Assembly (NCBI RefSeq): GCF_900230195.1
Contig: NZ_OCNE01000002.1
Coordinates: 124,001 to 188,000 of the forward strand
Source of the DNA: Streptomyces zhaozhouensis
GTDB taxonomy: Bacteria > Actinomycetota > Actinomycetes > Streptomycetales > Streptomycetaceae
Reading direction: 5' to 3'
Length of the DNA: 64,000 nt
Shown: piece by piece, positions 1 through 8,459 of the stretch
Layout: each line of letters starts with the position of its first letter
How positions within the stretch are numbered: position 1 is the first letter of the stretch
Notes under the pieces: model-generated
Told to the model about the DNA's origin: nothing
The model's database searches: none
What the model saw: only the letters and a program-made list of their open reading frames with translations
Made by a program: the position numbers and the translations under genes

Positions 1-26
1 ACGGGACAACAGAGGAGCAGCCTTCG

Positions 27-1175
27 ATGACCACCTCAAGGAGAGCCGTGATCGCGACGGCCGCCGCCGCGGGCCTCACCGTCGCGGCGGCCGGCCGTTC
101 CTCGGCCGGCGGCCACGGCGGCGGACAGGCCCCCCGCCCCGAGCCCTTCGGCCGGTTGGAGGACGGCACCGAGGTCCAGCGCTGGACCCTGGCGCACGGC
201 GACATCCGGCTCGGGGTGCTCAACTTCGGCGGGATCGTCCAGACCCTGGAGGTGCCCGACCGCGAAGGCGAGTCGGTCAACGTCTCCCTGGGCTTCGGCG
301 AACTCGACCCCTACCTGGGGGACTCGCCTTACATGGGCGCGTTGATCGGCCGCTACGGCAACCGGATAGCCGCCGGCCGCTTCACCCTGGACGGCACCGA
401 ATACGAGGTGCCGGTCAACGACGGGCCCAACAGCCTGCACGGCGGTACCCAGGGCTTCGACAAGCGGATCTGGGACGTCACCCCGAACGGCGACGCCGGG
501 CTGACCCTCACCTACTCCAGCGCGGACGGCGAGATGGGCTACCCGGGCACGCTGGACGTCCGGGTCGACTACACGCTCGGCGACCGGGGCGAGTTCCGCA
601 TCGACTACGAGGCCACCACCGACGCGCCCACGGTGCTCAACCTCACCAACCACACCTACTTCAACCTCGCGGGCGAGGGCAGCGGCGGCGTCTACGACCA
701 CAAGCTCAGCCTGGCCGCCGGCCGCTACACCCCCGTCAACGACGTGCTGATCCCCACCGGCGAACTGGCCCCGGTCGGCGGCACCCCGTTCGACTTCCGC
801 CGCGGCAAGACCATCGGCGAGGACATCAGGGACAGCCACCAGCAGATCCTCTACGGGCAGGGCTACGACCACAACTTCGTGCTGGACAAGGGCATCACCC
901 GCCGCCCCGAGCGCTTCGCCCAGGTCTACGAGCGGCGCTCAGGACGGCTGATGACCGTCTCCACCACGGAGCCGGGCGTGCAGTTCTACAGCGGGAACTT
1001 CCTGGACGGCACGCTGGTCGGAACGTCCGGCCGGGCCTACCGGCAGGGCGACGGGCTGTGCCTGGAGACCCAGCACTTCCCCGACTCCCCCAACCAGCCC
1101 GACTTCCCCTCGACCGTCCTCCGCCCGGGCGAGACCTACCGCTCGACGACGGTCTACGCCTTCTCCACGCGTTAG
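27..1175 (+). CDS. Secreted aldose 1-epimerase (galactose mutarotase family)
   Basis: 382 aa. The N-terminus has a twin-arginine export signal (TSRRAVIATAAAAG, residues 3-16), so the enzyme probably acts outside the cell. The rest matches GalM-type mutarotases, which interconvert alpha and beta anomers of aldoses. The catalytic-histidine motif LTNHTYFNL and the C-terminal catalytic-glutamate stretch CLETQHFPDSPNQ are both present, as is the family's GVQFYSGN block. GAGGAG lies about 10 nt before the ATG, which fixes the start. Length is normal for the family plus a signal peptide. The upstream context lies outside the window, so its sugar pathway cannot be told. The family call is firm; the preferred sugar is unknown. 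Confidence 0.92.
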   Translation: MTTSRRAVIATAAAAGLTVAAAGRSSAGGHGGGQAPRPEPFGRLEDGTEVQRWTLAHGDIRLGVLNFGGIVQTLEVPDREGESVNVSLGFGELDPYLGDSPYMGALIGRYGNRIAAGRFTLDGTEYEVPVNDGPNSLHGGTQGFDKRIWDVTPNGDAGLTLTYSSADGEMGYPGTLDVRVDYTLGDRGEFRIDYEATTDAPTVLNLTNHTYFNLAGEGSGGVYDHKLSLAAGRYTPVNDVLIPTGELAPVGGTPFDFRRGKTIGEDIRDSHQQILYGQGYDHNFVLDKGITRRPERFAQVYERRSGRLMTVSTTEPGVQFYSGNFLDGTLVGTSGRAYRQGDGLCLETQHFPDSPNQPDFPSTVLRPGETYRSTTVYAFSTR

Positions 1176-1254
1176 CCTCCGGCGGTCCCGGGTGACGACC
1201 ACCCGCCTCGCCGGCGCGGCACCCTGGTCGACTGCGGCCCTCCACGAATGCACC

Positions 1255-1314
1255 GCGCAGTTCCCCGCGCCCCCAAACCGCCCACCGGCAGCACAGGGGC
1301 GCGGGGAACTGCGC
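1255..1314. repeat. Streptomyces-type GCGCAGTTCCCCGCGCC inverted repeat, copy 1
   Basis: Arms at 1255-1273 and 1296-1314 are perfect 19-bp reverse complements (gcgcagttccccgcgcccc) around a 22-nt loop. Very similar hairpins recur between genes throughout Streptomyces chromosomes. A terminator-like role is likely but unproven. It sits in the gap between the epimerase gene and the convergent condensation-domain gene. Confidence 0.85.
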
Positions 1315-1397
1315 GAGCAACCACCCACCGAGCCGAGGACGACCACCCACCCAGCCACGAAGCGCCATAGTCGACTACGGCCCGCCACCCAGCATTC

Positions 1398-1459
1398 GCG
1401 CAGTTCCCCGCGCGCCCCCAAGCCGCCCACCGCCGCCAAGGGGCGCGGGGAACTGCGCG
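1398..1459. repeat. Streptomyces-type GCGCAGTTCCCCGCGCC inverted repeat, copy 2
   Basis: Second copy of the same hairpin, with left arm from 1398 (gcgcagttccccgcgc) and right arm ending at 1459. The flanking words (gcgagcaaccacccaccg) are shared with copy 1, so the whole unit, not just the stem, has been duplicated. No gene is visible in 1176-1517. Confidence 0.82.
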
Positions 1460-1517
1460 AGCAACCACCCACCGGGGCAAGGACGACAACCCACCCCGGC
1501 CGGAAAGGCCGGCCGCG

Positions 1518-2921
1518 TCACCGCGCCAGCGCCGCCAGTTCCTCCCGCGCCACCGCCAGCACCGACTCCCGCAGCCGCTCCCGGTAGAGCCGCAGGTTCC
1601 GCACCGCCGGCTCCGTCTCCGGGTAGCGGGCGGCGAACTGGATCCCCTCGTGCAGCCGGGTCAGCCACACGCACACCCGGTCGCCGTAGGAGACCCGCAC
1701 CAGCCCGTAGGTCCGCAGCTCGTCCCACCGTTCCGACAGCGGCGCCCCGCGCCCGTCCACGTAGGAGACGAACGAGCACAGGTCCGGTGAGTCGAAGCGG
1801 AAGTCCGACCCCAGCAGCGCCAACGCCCGCGTGATCGGCACCCCGGCCAGCGGCCGGTTCGCGCGCAACGCCGCCCGCACCATCGTCAGCGTCTCGTCGA
1901 ACCCCGAGGCCCGCCCCACGGGGATCTCGATCGGCACCCCGCCCACATACCAGCCGACCGACTCCGACCACCGGGACTTCGCCCTGGTGTGGAACGGCAC
2001 CACCGTGCGGTAGGTCTCCACGCCTCCCAACTCCCGCACGATCAGCGCCGTCGCCGCCAGCACCCCGACCAACGCCCCGCCGTGCGGCCGGCAGTACCGT
2101 TCGAACGCGGTCGCCGCGCGGTCGTCGACCAGCGGCTCGGAGTGGAACCGCTGCCTCGGCAGCGGCCCGCCCTCCGGCGGCAGCCCGAGGTCGACGGGGA
2201 ACGTCGGCATCACCCCGCCCGAGCGCACGATGAACTCGCGCCACCGCCCGATCAGCGGGTGGTCGCTGTCCACCGCGTCCGCGTGCGCGCGCTCCGTGAC
2301 GCAGAAGTCGACGTAGCTGGCGACCGAGGGCAGCGGCTCGGCCGCCGCGTCCGACTCGACGGCGTACAGCTGGTGCAGCTCGGCGGGCAGCCGGTAGAGG
2401 GAGTGCGCGTCGACGTTGCTGTGGTCGAAGGCGAGATAGAGGCTCGCGCCGTCGGGCCTGACCACGGCCGTGTACAGAAAGTTGGGCCAGCTCAGCGCGT
2501 CGGCGGCTCCGTCGAAACGGTCGCGCAGCCGGCGCACCAGCGTCGTCGGCTCCCGGAAGCGTCCGATGTCCGCGCGGCTCAGCTCCACCGCCTCGGCCGG
2601 CAGCGTGAAGCGCCGCAGCTCGTCCCCGACCCAGCGGAAGCCGCTGCGCAACGTCTCGTGCCGCGACGTCCAGCAGTGCAGGGCCCGTTGCAGCGCGGCC
2701 AGGTCCACCGGGCCCGGCAGGTCGAACGCGACGCCCAGCCAACCGGGGGCGTTCAGACCCGAGTCGCGCGCCTCGCGCGCCGTCCTGAGGTGGAACTCCT
2801 GCACGTGCGCCGGCGGTCGCGGATCGTCGGGCGCCGCCCCGGCCGCCGCGACGGTGGCCGGGGACAGCGCCCACTCCACCAGGTAGCCGGGACGGATCTC
2901 GCAGCGCTCGATGTCGGTCAT
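1518..2921 (-). CDS. Stand-alone condensation-domain protein
   Basis: 467 aa from the ATG at 2921. The open frame continues upstream to 3332, but that part has no family resemblance. The protein resembles the condensation/acyltransferase fold of NRPS C domains and PapA-type enzymes, which join an acyl or aminoacyl group to an amine or alcohol. The usual HHxxxDG active-site motif appears as DHSNVDAHS: the second, catalytic histidine and the aspartate remain, the first histidine is Asp and the glycine is Ala. No carrier-protein or adenylation domain is attached or nearby, so a partner would act in trans. Its two neighbours are unrelated. The fold call is reasonable; the substrate is unknown and loss of catalysis is possible. 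Confidence 0.75.
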   Translation of the reverse strand: MTDIERCEIRPGYLVEWALSPATVAAAGAAPDDPRPPAHVQEFHLRTAREARDSGLNAPGWLGVAFDLPGPVDLAALQRALHCWTSRHETLRSGFRWVGDELRRFTLPAEAVELSRADIGRFREPTTLVRRLRDRFDGAADALSWPNFLYTAVVRPDGASLYLAFDHSNVDAHSLYRLPAELHQLYAVESDAAAEPLPSVASYVDFCVTERAHADAVDSDHPLIGRWREFIVRSGGVMPTFPVDLGLPPEGGPLPRQRFHSEPLVDDRAATAFERYCRPHGGALVGVLAATALIVRELGGVETYRTVVPFHTRAKSRWSESVGWYVGGVPIEIPVGRASGFDETLTMVRAALRANRPLAGVPITRALALLGSDFRFDSPDLCSFVSYVDGRGAPLSERWDELRTYGLVRVSYGDRVCVWLTRLHEGIQFAARYPETEPAVRNLRLYRERLRESVLAVAREELAALAR

Positions 2922-3190
2922 ACGCACAGGGGGCTCTCCGTTTCCACGCCCGGGGACAGGGGTGGCGCGGGCGCGGGTGGGGGTCGGACGGCTGGCGCCG
3001 GGGCCGGCCGCCCGCGCCTCGGCTCTGTTCCTGTGCGCGGGCCACCGGTCGATGGCGTAACGGGACCAACGCGCCGGAGGACCCACGGTCACGCGAGGCT
3101 CCGCCGGAGGGGCCCTCGTGTGCCGCCACCGCGGGGCGTCCGACAGGCCACGCTCGCCGCGCGCGGGCGCGGTGACGTGGTGTCCCCGTG

Positions 3191-3242
3191 GTGTCGTGTC
3201 GCGGTGTCGTGCCGCAGTGTCGTGTCGCGGTGTCGTGTCGCC
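3191..3242. repeat. Four tandem 13-bp repeats in a 430-bp gap
   Basis: The unit gtgtcgtgtcgcg is repeated four times head to tail (3191-3203, 3204-3216, 3217-3229, 3230-3242) with two substitutions in copy 2 and one in copy 4. The surrounding gap 2922-3350 holds no gene I can support; it is the upstream region of the condensation-domain gene. Confidence 0.8.
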
Positions 3243-3350
3243 GCGGGCGACGACGGTTCCCGGCGGCCCGGGTGGGTTGACGACCTCGGCCGGTGGTGGG
3301 TCGCTCGCGCGGTTCCGCGCGCCCGCTTCCACGCCGGCGCGCCGCCCGGC

Positions 3351-3776
3351 TCAGGGCAGCAGCACCAGGTCGATCGCGGGGTAGAGCGTGCGCAGCGGGT
3401 CGGGCGTCGCGGTGATCACCGGCCACTGGCGGGCGGCGGCCAGATAGGCCACGTGCCCCGGGGTGGTGGTCATCGGCCGGTGCGCGGAGCGCAGGATGCC
3501 GGAGCCGACGGCGTGCGCCTCGTCCAGCGGTGCGAAGGTGACCAGCGGGAAGCGCAGTATCGCCGTCAACGCGTCCCGGCCGTGCGGATGCAGGTCGGCG
3601 GAGGCGTCGGCGACGCAGCAGGCCGGCGCGAGCAGCGGGATGACGTGCCGGTGCGCGGTGCTCAGCAGGGCCCGCATGTGGGGGCTGCCCTGGGCGGCGG
3701 CGACCAGCGCCGTGGTGTCCAGGATGCGTCCGCCTATCGCGGGGGCGGCGCCCGAGGGTTCGTCGGGCGCCGTCAC
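3351..3776 (-). CDS. PIN-domain-like protein, probable VapC-type toxin
   Basis: 141 aa. The fold pattern is that of PIN-domain RNases: a first acidic motif in ILDTTALVAA (Asp20), a mid-protein acidic stretch, and a late ITATPDPL motif before the hydrophobic end IDLVLLP. VapC toxins are Mg-dependent ribonucleases that cut tRNA or rRNA until bound by their antitoxin. The start codon overlaps the stop of the upstream small gene by 4 bp (ATGA at 3773-3776), a layout typical of toxin-antitoxin pairs and of translational coupling. The sequence is divergent, so a PIN-like protein without toxin activity is possible. Confidence 0.68.
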   Translation of the reverse strand: MTAPDEPSGAAPAIGGRILDTTALVAAAQGSPHMRALLSTAHRHVIPLLAPACCVADASADLHPHGRDALTAILRFPLVTFAPLDEAHAVGSGILRSAHRPMTTTPGHVAYLAAARQWPVITATPDPLRTLYPAIDLVLLP

Positions 3777-4051
3777 GCGGCGCCGCGCCCCTCAGCGCCG
3801 TCCACCCTTTCGACGCCGTCCACGCCGTCGATGCCCAGGACGCGGTCGGCCCAGCGCAGGTGCTCCTCGCCCGGCAGCTGGTCGCCGAAGAGCCGCCGCA
3901 GCGTCTCGTCGACCTCGGCGGTCTCCTCCTCGCGGCGCAGCAGCTCCTGGATGTGCCCCGAGACGCTGGGAATCCGCCCGGCGGCCTCGGCGGCCTTCAA
4001 CCGCATCAGCTGGTCCTCCGGCAACGAAATCGCCGTCTTCCGCATGGTCAT
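3773..4051 (-). CDS. Probable antitoxin, ribbon-helix-helix-like
   Basis: 92 aa. The first 45 residues (RKTAISLPEDQLMRLK...) look like the short DNA-binding strand and helices of ribbon-helix-helix antitoxins. The acidic, low-complexity C-terminus would wrap the toxin. Starts at 4051 or at the second Met at 4045. There is no Shine-Dalgarno sequence; instead a TAGTACT box lies 6-12 nt before the ATG, which suggests a leaderless mRNA. It is first in the two-gene operon with the PIN-like protein and probably represses its own promoter, where AGTACT forms a palindrome. Confidence 0.65.
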   Translation of the reverse strand: MTMRKTAISLPEDQLMRLKAAEAAGRIPSVSGHIQELLRREEETAEVDETLRRLFGDQLPGEEHLRWADRVLGIDGVDGVERVDGAEGRGAA

Positions 4052-4070
4052 ACTTCAGTACTACCACGCG
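4052..4070 (-). promoter_or_regulatory. Putative leaderless promoter/operator of the toxin-antitoxin pair
   Basis: Reading the minus strand, TAGTACT ends about 6 nt before the ATG at 4051. A -10 element in this place would start transcription at or next to the start codon, which fits the absence of any ribosome binding site. AGTACT is self-complementary and could be the antitoxin's binding site. Confidence 0.4.
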
Positions 4071-4125
4071 AACGGTCCCGCGGCCAGCCCGCTCCCCGTC
4101 CTACCGGATCGCACGCCCCACGGGT

Positions 4126-4317
4126 TCACTCCGCGACGATCACCCCGGTCGCCACCAGCACGCTCGTCGCCGCGGCGGCCGCCGTCCCGGCCACGGCGGC
4201 GCCGGCCGCCTCCGCGCCCCAGTCGCCGCGTTCCAGCCCCTTGGCCCGCACCGCGACCCGCCGGGTCGTCTCAGCCGCCGTCCGCCCCGTCCTCTCGCCG
4301 AATAATCTGGTCGGCAC
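4126..4317 (-). CDS. Small hypothetical protein, possible membrane peptide
   Basis: 63 aa. The first half is basic; residues 37-63 are an Ala/Val-rich hydrophobic stretch (AGAAVAGTAAAAATSVLVATGV) that could span a membrane once. It overlaps the end of the upstream MerR-type gene by 47 bp, which is long for a real overlap, and no clear ribosome binding site was found. It may be spurious. Confidence 0.25.
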   Translation of the reverse strand: MPTRLFGERTGRTAAETTRRVAVRAKGLERGDWGAEAAGAAVAGTAAAAATSVLVATGVIVAE

Positions 4318-5002
4318 GGTAGAGCACCTTCAGCTGAGCCGGGTTGTACAGCTCGACCAGCGCCTGCGCCACGGTGCTCCGCGCGCGCTCCGGGCCGCCG
4401 GCTCCCCCCGCGCCCACCACGTCGAGCCGGGGGTAGTTCTCCTGCTGGGCGCGGATCTCCGGCGCCATCAGCACGGCCAGCCGCTCGATCGTCGCCGCGT
4501 CCGCGTCAGCCGACAGGGTGTCGAACTCGGCGTCGTGGGCGCGCGGTTGACGCACCGACTCCAGCAGATCGCCCATGACGTCGTCGGTGAAGACCTGCGA
4601 GTAGATCAGCAGCATCGCCCGGTCGGTCTCCGTCAGCTGGTCGGCGACCTCGCCGAACCCGTTCGGCACGTCCATCGGCGCCCGATGGCGCAGCAGCGAC
4701 GCCAACTCTTCGCGCACCCGCTGGAGTCGATCGATCGTCGCCGCCAACTCGGCGTCCAGTTCCCTGATCGCCTCGTCCGGCCGCTGGTCGGGGTGGCCCA
4801 GCGCGGCGATCTGGGACAGGGACATGCCCAGGTCGCTCAGCCGCTTGATCTGCAACAGCCGGACCAGATGGGCCACCTGGTACTGCTTGTAGCCGTTGGA
4901 GGCCCGCTCGGGGACCTCCAGCAGACCGATCGAGTGGTAGTGCCGGACAGCCTTGACGGTCGTCCCCGCCAGTTCCGCGAGCTGTCTGGTGCTCCACGCC
5001 AT
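4271..5002 (-). CDS. MerR-family transcriptional regulator
   Basis: 243 aa. The N-terminal winged helix is clear: the recognition segment LAELAGTTVKAVRHYHSIGLL, followed by the wing SNGYKQYQVAHLVRLLQIKRL. A helical dimerisation stretch and a long effector region with no recognisable ligand-binding cysteines follow. The ATG at 5002 was chosen over an upstream Met at 5071 because GGAGG sits 7 nt before it and the HTH begins within a few residues. It is the same subfamily as the MerR regulator at 7688-8395, with matching wing sequence SNGY. Its target is not evident. Confidence 0.9.
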   Translation of the reverse strand: MAWSTRQLAELAGTTVKAVRHYHSIGLLEVPERASNGYKQYQVAHLVRLLQIKRLSDLGMSLSQIAALGHPDQRPDEAIRELDAELAATIDRLQRVREELASLLRHRAPMDVPNGFGEVADQLTETDRAMLLIYSQVFTDDVMGDLLESVRQPRAHDAEFDTLSADADAATIERLAVLMAPEIRAQQENYPRLDVVGAGGAGGPERARSTVAQALVELYNPAQLKVLYRADQIIRREDGADGG

Positions 5003-5133
5003 GCTGCGCCTCCTCCGGGCCGGCCCCGGTTCCGCCCCGGGCGCGCCGTCAACGGCACAAGTGGAAACCATGCCCTTGGGGCACGGTCAACCGGCCGTGC
5101 CCCTCCGGGCACGGCGGTCCGGCGGGCGGGCGT

Positions 5134-5718
5134 TCAGTGGCCCCCGCAGCACGGGTGCGGATCGGGCACCTCGAACGGCACGAAGCCGGCGCGGGCCGGG
5201 GCGAGTCGCAGCGTCAACGTGGCACCGAGCCGCTCCGGCCGCAGATGCCCCCTGGTCTCCACCCACGCCTCGGGCCCGACGGCCGCCCCGCCGAGCACCC
5301 GCACCGCGTCGATGGCGGTGCGGGCGAGCAGCTCGGCGACGGTGATCCGTTCCGGCAGGCCCGCCGCGCCGGGGAAGAGCACCGCCCGGCCCCCCTCGGG
5401 CGCCGCCGCGAGGGCGGCCACCGCGTCGGCGTGCCAGCGTTCCGGCCCCCGCACCCCCTCGGGGCCGGCCACCGCCAGCCGCGGCGCGACCTCGGGCAGC
5501 AGCCCGAACGCGGCCTCGGCCAGGCTCGCGCTCGGCAGCCCGAGACTGAGCCCGAGCCGGCCCGGCGCGACGCGGTGCGTCTGCCCCAGGGCGGCGTTCG
5601 ACAGCGGGAGTTCGTCGACCAGGCCCAGCAGCAGGTGGTCGGCGTCGGCGTTCCGGGAGTGACCGGCGGCGAGCCCCAGCCAGTGATGCGGACCGGCGGA
5701 CGGGCGCTGCGGGGACAT
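5134..5718 (-). CDS. Conserved hypothetical protein with C-terminal CCGGH
   Basis: 194 aa from the ATG at 5718 (an in-frame ATG at 5727 is possible). No domain recognised. The sequence has the GC3 bias of a real gene, is soluble and has no signal peptide. It ends in PDPHPCCGGH, two adjacent cysteines and a histidine that could bind metal. It lies between the MerR gene and the DoxX-like gene, divergent from the latter. Of the overlapping open frames here this one has the most protein-like composition. Confidence 0.5.
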   Translation of the reverse strand: MSPQRPSAGPHHWLGLAAGHSRNADADHLLLGLVDELPLSNAALGQTHRVAPGRLGLSLGLPSASLAEAAFGLLPEVAPRLAVAGPEGVRGPERWHADAVAALAAAPEGGRAVLFPGAAGLPERITVAELLARTAIDAVRVLGGAAVGPEAWVETRGHLRPERLGATLTLRLAPARAGFVPFEVPDPHPCCGGH

Positions 5719-5972
5719 GGTGACCATCCCGGTGTCGAGGTGCGTGTGCCTCCCGACGGTCCCACCCCCGTCGTGCCGGACGGGAACACCCCGGGGACGC
5801 GCGGACCGCCACCGGGTGAACACCGTCCGTGCGCCTCCTCCCGCACCGCACCGCCCCGCGGCCTTCGGGCGAGCGTGCGGCGCGCGGGTGTGACCTTTCT
5901 GCGGTGCGCCGCGTCGGGAGGGAGAGACGGTCTCAACACCGGAAGACCAACGCCCCGAAGGGATCACCACCG

Positions 5973-6026
5973 ATGCACGTCCACCTGACCCGGCCCCGCG
6001 CCGCCGTTGACGGGAGCGGCGCATGA
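5973..6026 (+). CDS. Possible 17-aa leader peptide coupled to the DoxX-like gene
   Basis: An ATG at 5973, preceded by gaaggg about 10 nt upstream, opens a 17-codon frame (MHVHLTRPRAAVDGSGA). Its TGA overlaps the ATG of the next gene as ATGA. The downstream gene's own ribosome binding site is weak, so translation could be coupled. It may equally be chance. Confidence 0.3.
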   Translation: MHVHLTRPRAAVDGSGA

Positions 6027-6385
6027 CGACTGTCCTGCTCGTCGCCACCCTGCTGTGCGTTCTGGCGAACGCCTCGATCGCCGTCGCCGACTACGCGCGG
6101 GCGGGATTCGTGTTGCAGAACTCCGCCGAGGTGCACGTGCCCGAGCGCGCGCTGCCGTATCTCGCGACGCTGAAGCTGGCCGGAGCGGTCGGGCTCGTCG
6201 CCGGGCTGGTCTGGGAACCCTGGCTCGGGGTCGCCGCCGGGGTCGGGCTGACGCTGTTCTTCCTCGGCGCGGTCGGCGCCCACCTGCGGGCGCGGGTCCT
6301 GCACAACATCGCGTTCCCCGGCATGTACCTGCTGCTCGCGGTGGCGGCCCTCGCCCACCTGGTCGACAGGGCGACCGGGGCCTGA
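6023..6385 (+). CDS. DoxX-like membrane protein
   Basis: 120 aa with four hydrophobic segments, roughly residues 3-22, 46-65, 68-88 and 97-114, the topology of the DoxX/DoxX_2 small membrane protein family. Function in this family is poorly defined; some members link to redox or quinone metabolism. It begins inside the stop codon of a possible leader peptide and precedes the MFS exporter by 91 bp in the same direction, so the two may be co-transcribed. Confidence 0.8.
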   Translation: MTTVLLVATLLCVLANASIAVADYARAGFVLQNSAEVHVPERALPYLATLKLAGAVGLVAGLVWEPWLGVAAGVGLTLFFLGAVGAHLRARVLHNIAFPGMYLLLAVAALAHLVDRATGA

Positions 6386-6476
6386 GGACGCCCCGGCCGC
6401 GTCGTCCGGATGCCGGATGAGGAGCGCGACGGTCGGCACTTGACCACGACGCGACGTCACGGTTTGAGCTTGCCGC

Positions 6477-7688
6477 ATGACCCGGATCGCCTTTCTCTAC
6501 CTGTCCTCGTTCGGCACGTCGCTGCTGGGCAACTCGGTCACCGCGATCGCTCTGCCCCTGCTGGTGCTGTTCACCACCGGGAGCCCGCTCGGCGCCGGGG
6601 TCGTCGCGGCCGCCGCCGCGGTGCCCGCCGCCGTCGCCGGCCTGCTGATGGGCTCGCTCATCGACCGGATCAACCGCCGCACCGCCGCGGTCCTCTCCGA
6701 CGTGATCTCGGCCGTGGCGTTGCTCGTCCTGCCGATCGTCGACCTGACGGTCGGGCTGAACCTGGGGTGGTTCGTCGCGGTGGCCGTCCTCAACTCCTTC
6801 GGGGACGTGCCCGGCATCACCGCCCGGGAGGCGATGCTTCCCGCGATCGCCGAGGCCGCCGGGCTGGCCCCCGCGCGGCTCATCGGCCTGCGGGAGTCGT
6901 TGGCCGGGGTGGCGCTGCTGCTCGGCCCCGCGGTCGCGGGCGTGCTCGTCGCGGCCCTGACACCGGTGACCGTGCTGTGGATCACCGCCGGCACGGCGGC
7001 GCTGGCGGCCCTGCTCACCCTCGCCATCCCCGCACGGGCGGCGGCGCATCGCCGCGAAGGCGGCGACGAACCCGAGGCCGCGCGCGTCGGAGCCGTGTTC
7101 GACGGCCTGGTGATCCTCTTCCGTTCCCCGCTGCTGCGCGGCATGGTGCTGCTGGGGGTGACACTGGCCGTCGTGCTGGCCGCCACGCAGGGGATGGTGA
7201 TACCGGTGCACTTCGCGTTCCACGACGAGCCCCAGTACGTCGGCTTCGTCCTCAGCGCGCTCGCCGCCGGCCTGCTTGTCGGCGGCGGCCTGTTCGCCAC
7301 CCTGGGCCACCGCGTGCCGCGCCGGACCTGGTTCACCACCGGGCTCGCCGTTCTGGCGGTCGGCTTCGCCGTGGTCGGCGTACTGGGCCCGGTGTGGTCG
7401 ATCTTCGCCGGCGCGGCGATCGTGGGGCTCGGCGGTGGCTGTATGAACGCGGTGGTCGGGCTGACCTTCGTCGAGAACGTCGACGAGTCCCGACGCGGCA
7501 AGGTGCTGGGCGCCCAGAACGCCATCATGACGCTGGTCCCCGCGGCGGGCGTCGGCGGCGCCGCCGTGCTGGTCGAGGCCGGCGGCCTCCACCTCGTCAC
7601 GACGTGTCTGGCCGCGCTGTGGCTCGCCGCGGCCACCGCGGCGCTGCTCAGCCCGAACATCCGCCGGCTGGGACGGGAGCCGGCCTGA
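6477..7688 (+). CDS. MFS transporter, probable drug exporter
   Basis: 403 aa and about 12 membrane segments. It starts directly in the first helix (IAFLYLSSFGTSLLGNSVTAIALPLL) and has the cytoplasmic loop motif MGSLIDRINRRTAAVLSD between helices 2 and 3. This is the pattern of the MFS_3/enterobactin-exporter-like group often paired with drug-responsive regulators. Its stop overlaps the start of the MerR gene by one base (TGATG at 7686-7690), so the regulator and transporter form one operon. Substrate unknown. Confidence 0.88.
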   Translation: MTRIAFLYLSSFGTSLLGNSVTAIALPLLVLFTTGSPLGAGVVAAAAAVPAAVAGLLMGSLIDRINRRTAAVLSDVISAVALLVLPIVDLTVGLNLGWFVAVAVLNSFGDVPGITAREAMLPAIAEAAGLAPARLIGLRESLAGVALLLGPAVAGVLVAALTPVTVLWITAGTAALAALLTLAIPARAAAHRREGGDEPEAARVGAVFDGLVILFRSPLLRGMVLLGVTLAVVLAATQGMVIPVHFAFHDEPQYVGFVLSALAAGLLVGGGLFATLGHRVPRRTWFTTGLAVLAVGFAVVGVLGPVWSIFAGAAIVGLGGGCMNAVVGLTFVENVDESRRGKVLGAQNAIMTLVPAAGVGGAAVLVEAGGLHLVTTCLAALWLAAATAALLSPNIRRLGREPA

Positions 7689-8395
7689 TGCGCGTCGGAG
7701 AGCTGGCGGAACTCGCCGGGGTCACGGTGCGCACCGTCCGCTACTACCACCAGGTCGGGGCCCTCCCGACGCCGCCGCGTCGCTCCAACGGCTACGGGGA
7801 CTACACCGTCGACCACCTGGTGACGCTGTTGCGGATCCGGCAGCTCACCGCCTCCGGCCTGTCGCTGGCACAGGCCGGAGCCGTGGTCGCCGACTCCGCG
7901 TCCGACTCCGACTCCGCGTCGGATCCCGCCTCCGCCTCCGCCGAGGAGGTGCTCGACGAGGTCGACCGGACCCTGGAGGCGCGGATCGCCGCGCTCACCG
8001 AGCAGCGCAGGCGGCTCGCCCAGGCCAGGTCGGGGCGCCATGTCGGCCTGTCGAGGCTGGCCGCCGCCCTCACCGTCAGGCCCACCGACCTCCCCGTGGC
8101 GACCCTGATCGCCCATCTCTACGCGGACGCGCCGCAGGCGGACCTGCTGGCCGACGCGCTGCTCACGCCGGAGTCCCGGTCGGCCCTGGTCTCGTTGCAG
8201 CAGCGGTTCGACGCCATCGACGAGTCGTCTCCTGACAGCGTGCTGGAGGCGCTCGCCGAGGAGGTGCGGCGGGTCGTCGCGGCACTCCCCGGCGATCTGC
8301 CGCCCGTGCCCGAGGAGCGCCACCGGCTCGTCCTCACCCTGGCGGCACGCGATCTGAACGACCGGCAACGGGAGTTGGTGCGCCGCCTGGACTGA
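7688..8395 (+). CDS. MerR-family transcriptional regulator
   Basis: 235 aa. N-terminal MerR helix-turn-helix (ELAELAGVTVRTVRYYHQVGAL) and wing (SNGYGDYTVDHLVTLLRIRQL). Residues 75-90 are a Ser/Asp run (SASDSDSASD) encoded by short tandem repeats, inserted where the dimerisation helix normally begins. Its ATG overlaps the MFS stop codon, which points to translational coupling and to control of the MFS gene. It is a paralogue of the MerR protein at 4271-5002. Confidence 0.9.
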   Translation: MRVGELAELAGVTVRTVRYYHQVGALPTPPRRSNGYGDYTVDHLVTLLRIRQLTASGLSLAQAGAVVADSASDSDSASDPASASAEEVLDEVDRTLEARIAALTEQRRRLAQARSGRHVGLSRLAAALTVRPTDLPVATLIAHLYADAPQADLLADALLTPESRSALVSLQQRFDAIDESSPDSVLEALAEEVRRVVAALPGDLPPVPEERHRLVLTLAARDLNDRQRELVRRLD

Positions 8396-8459
8396 CGGCG
8401 GCGACCACCACGCGGGGCGGGGGAAAGTCGGTGGGGCGCGGCGCGGCGGCGCGGTGCGC

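Noticed and set aside
1375..3426. 683-aa frame across the condensation-domain gene
   Set aside because: It is a shifted frame full of Arg/Gly/Ala runs. The 467-aa frame ending at 1518 has the domain motifs and a ribosome binding site.
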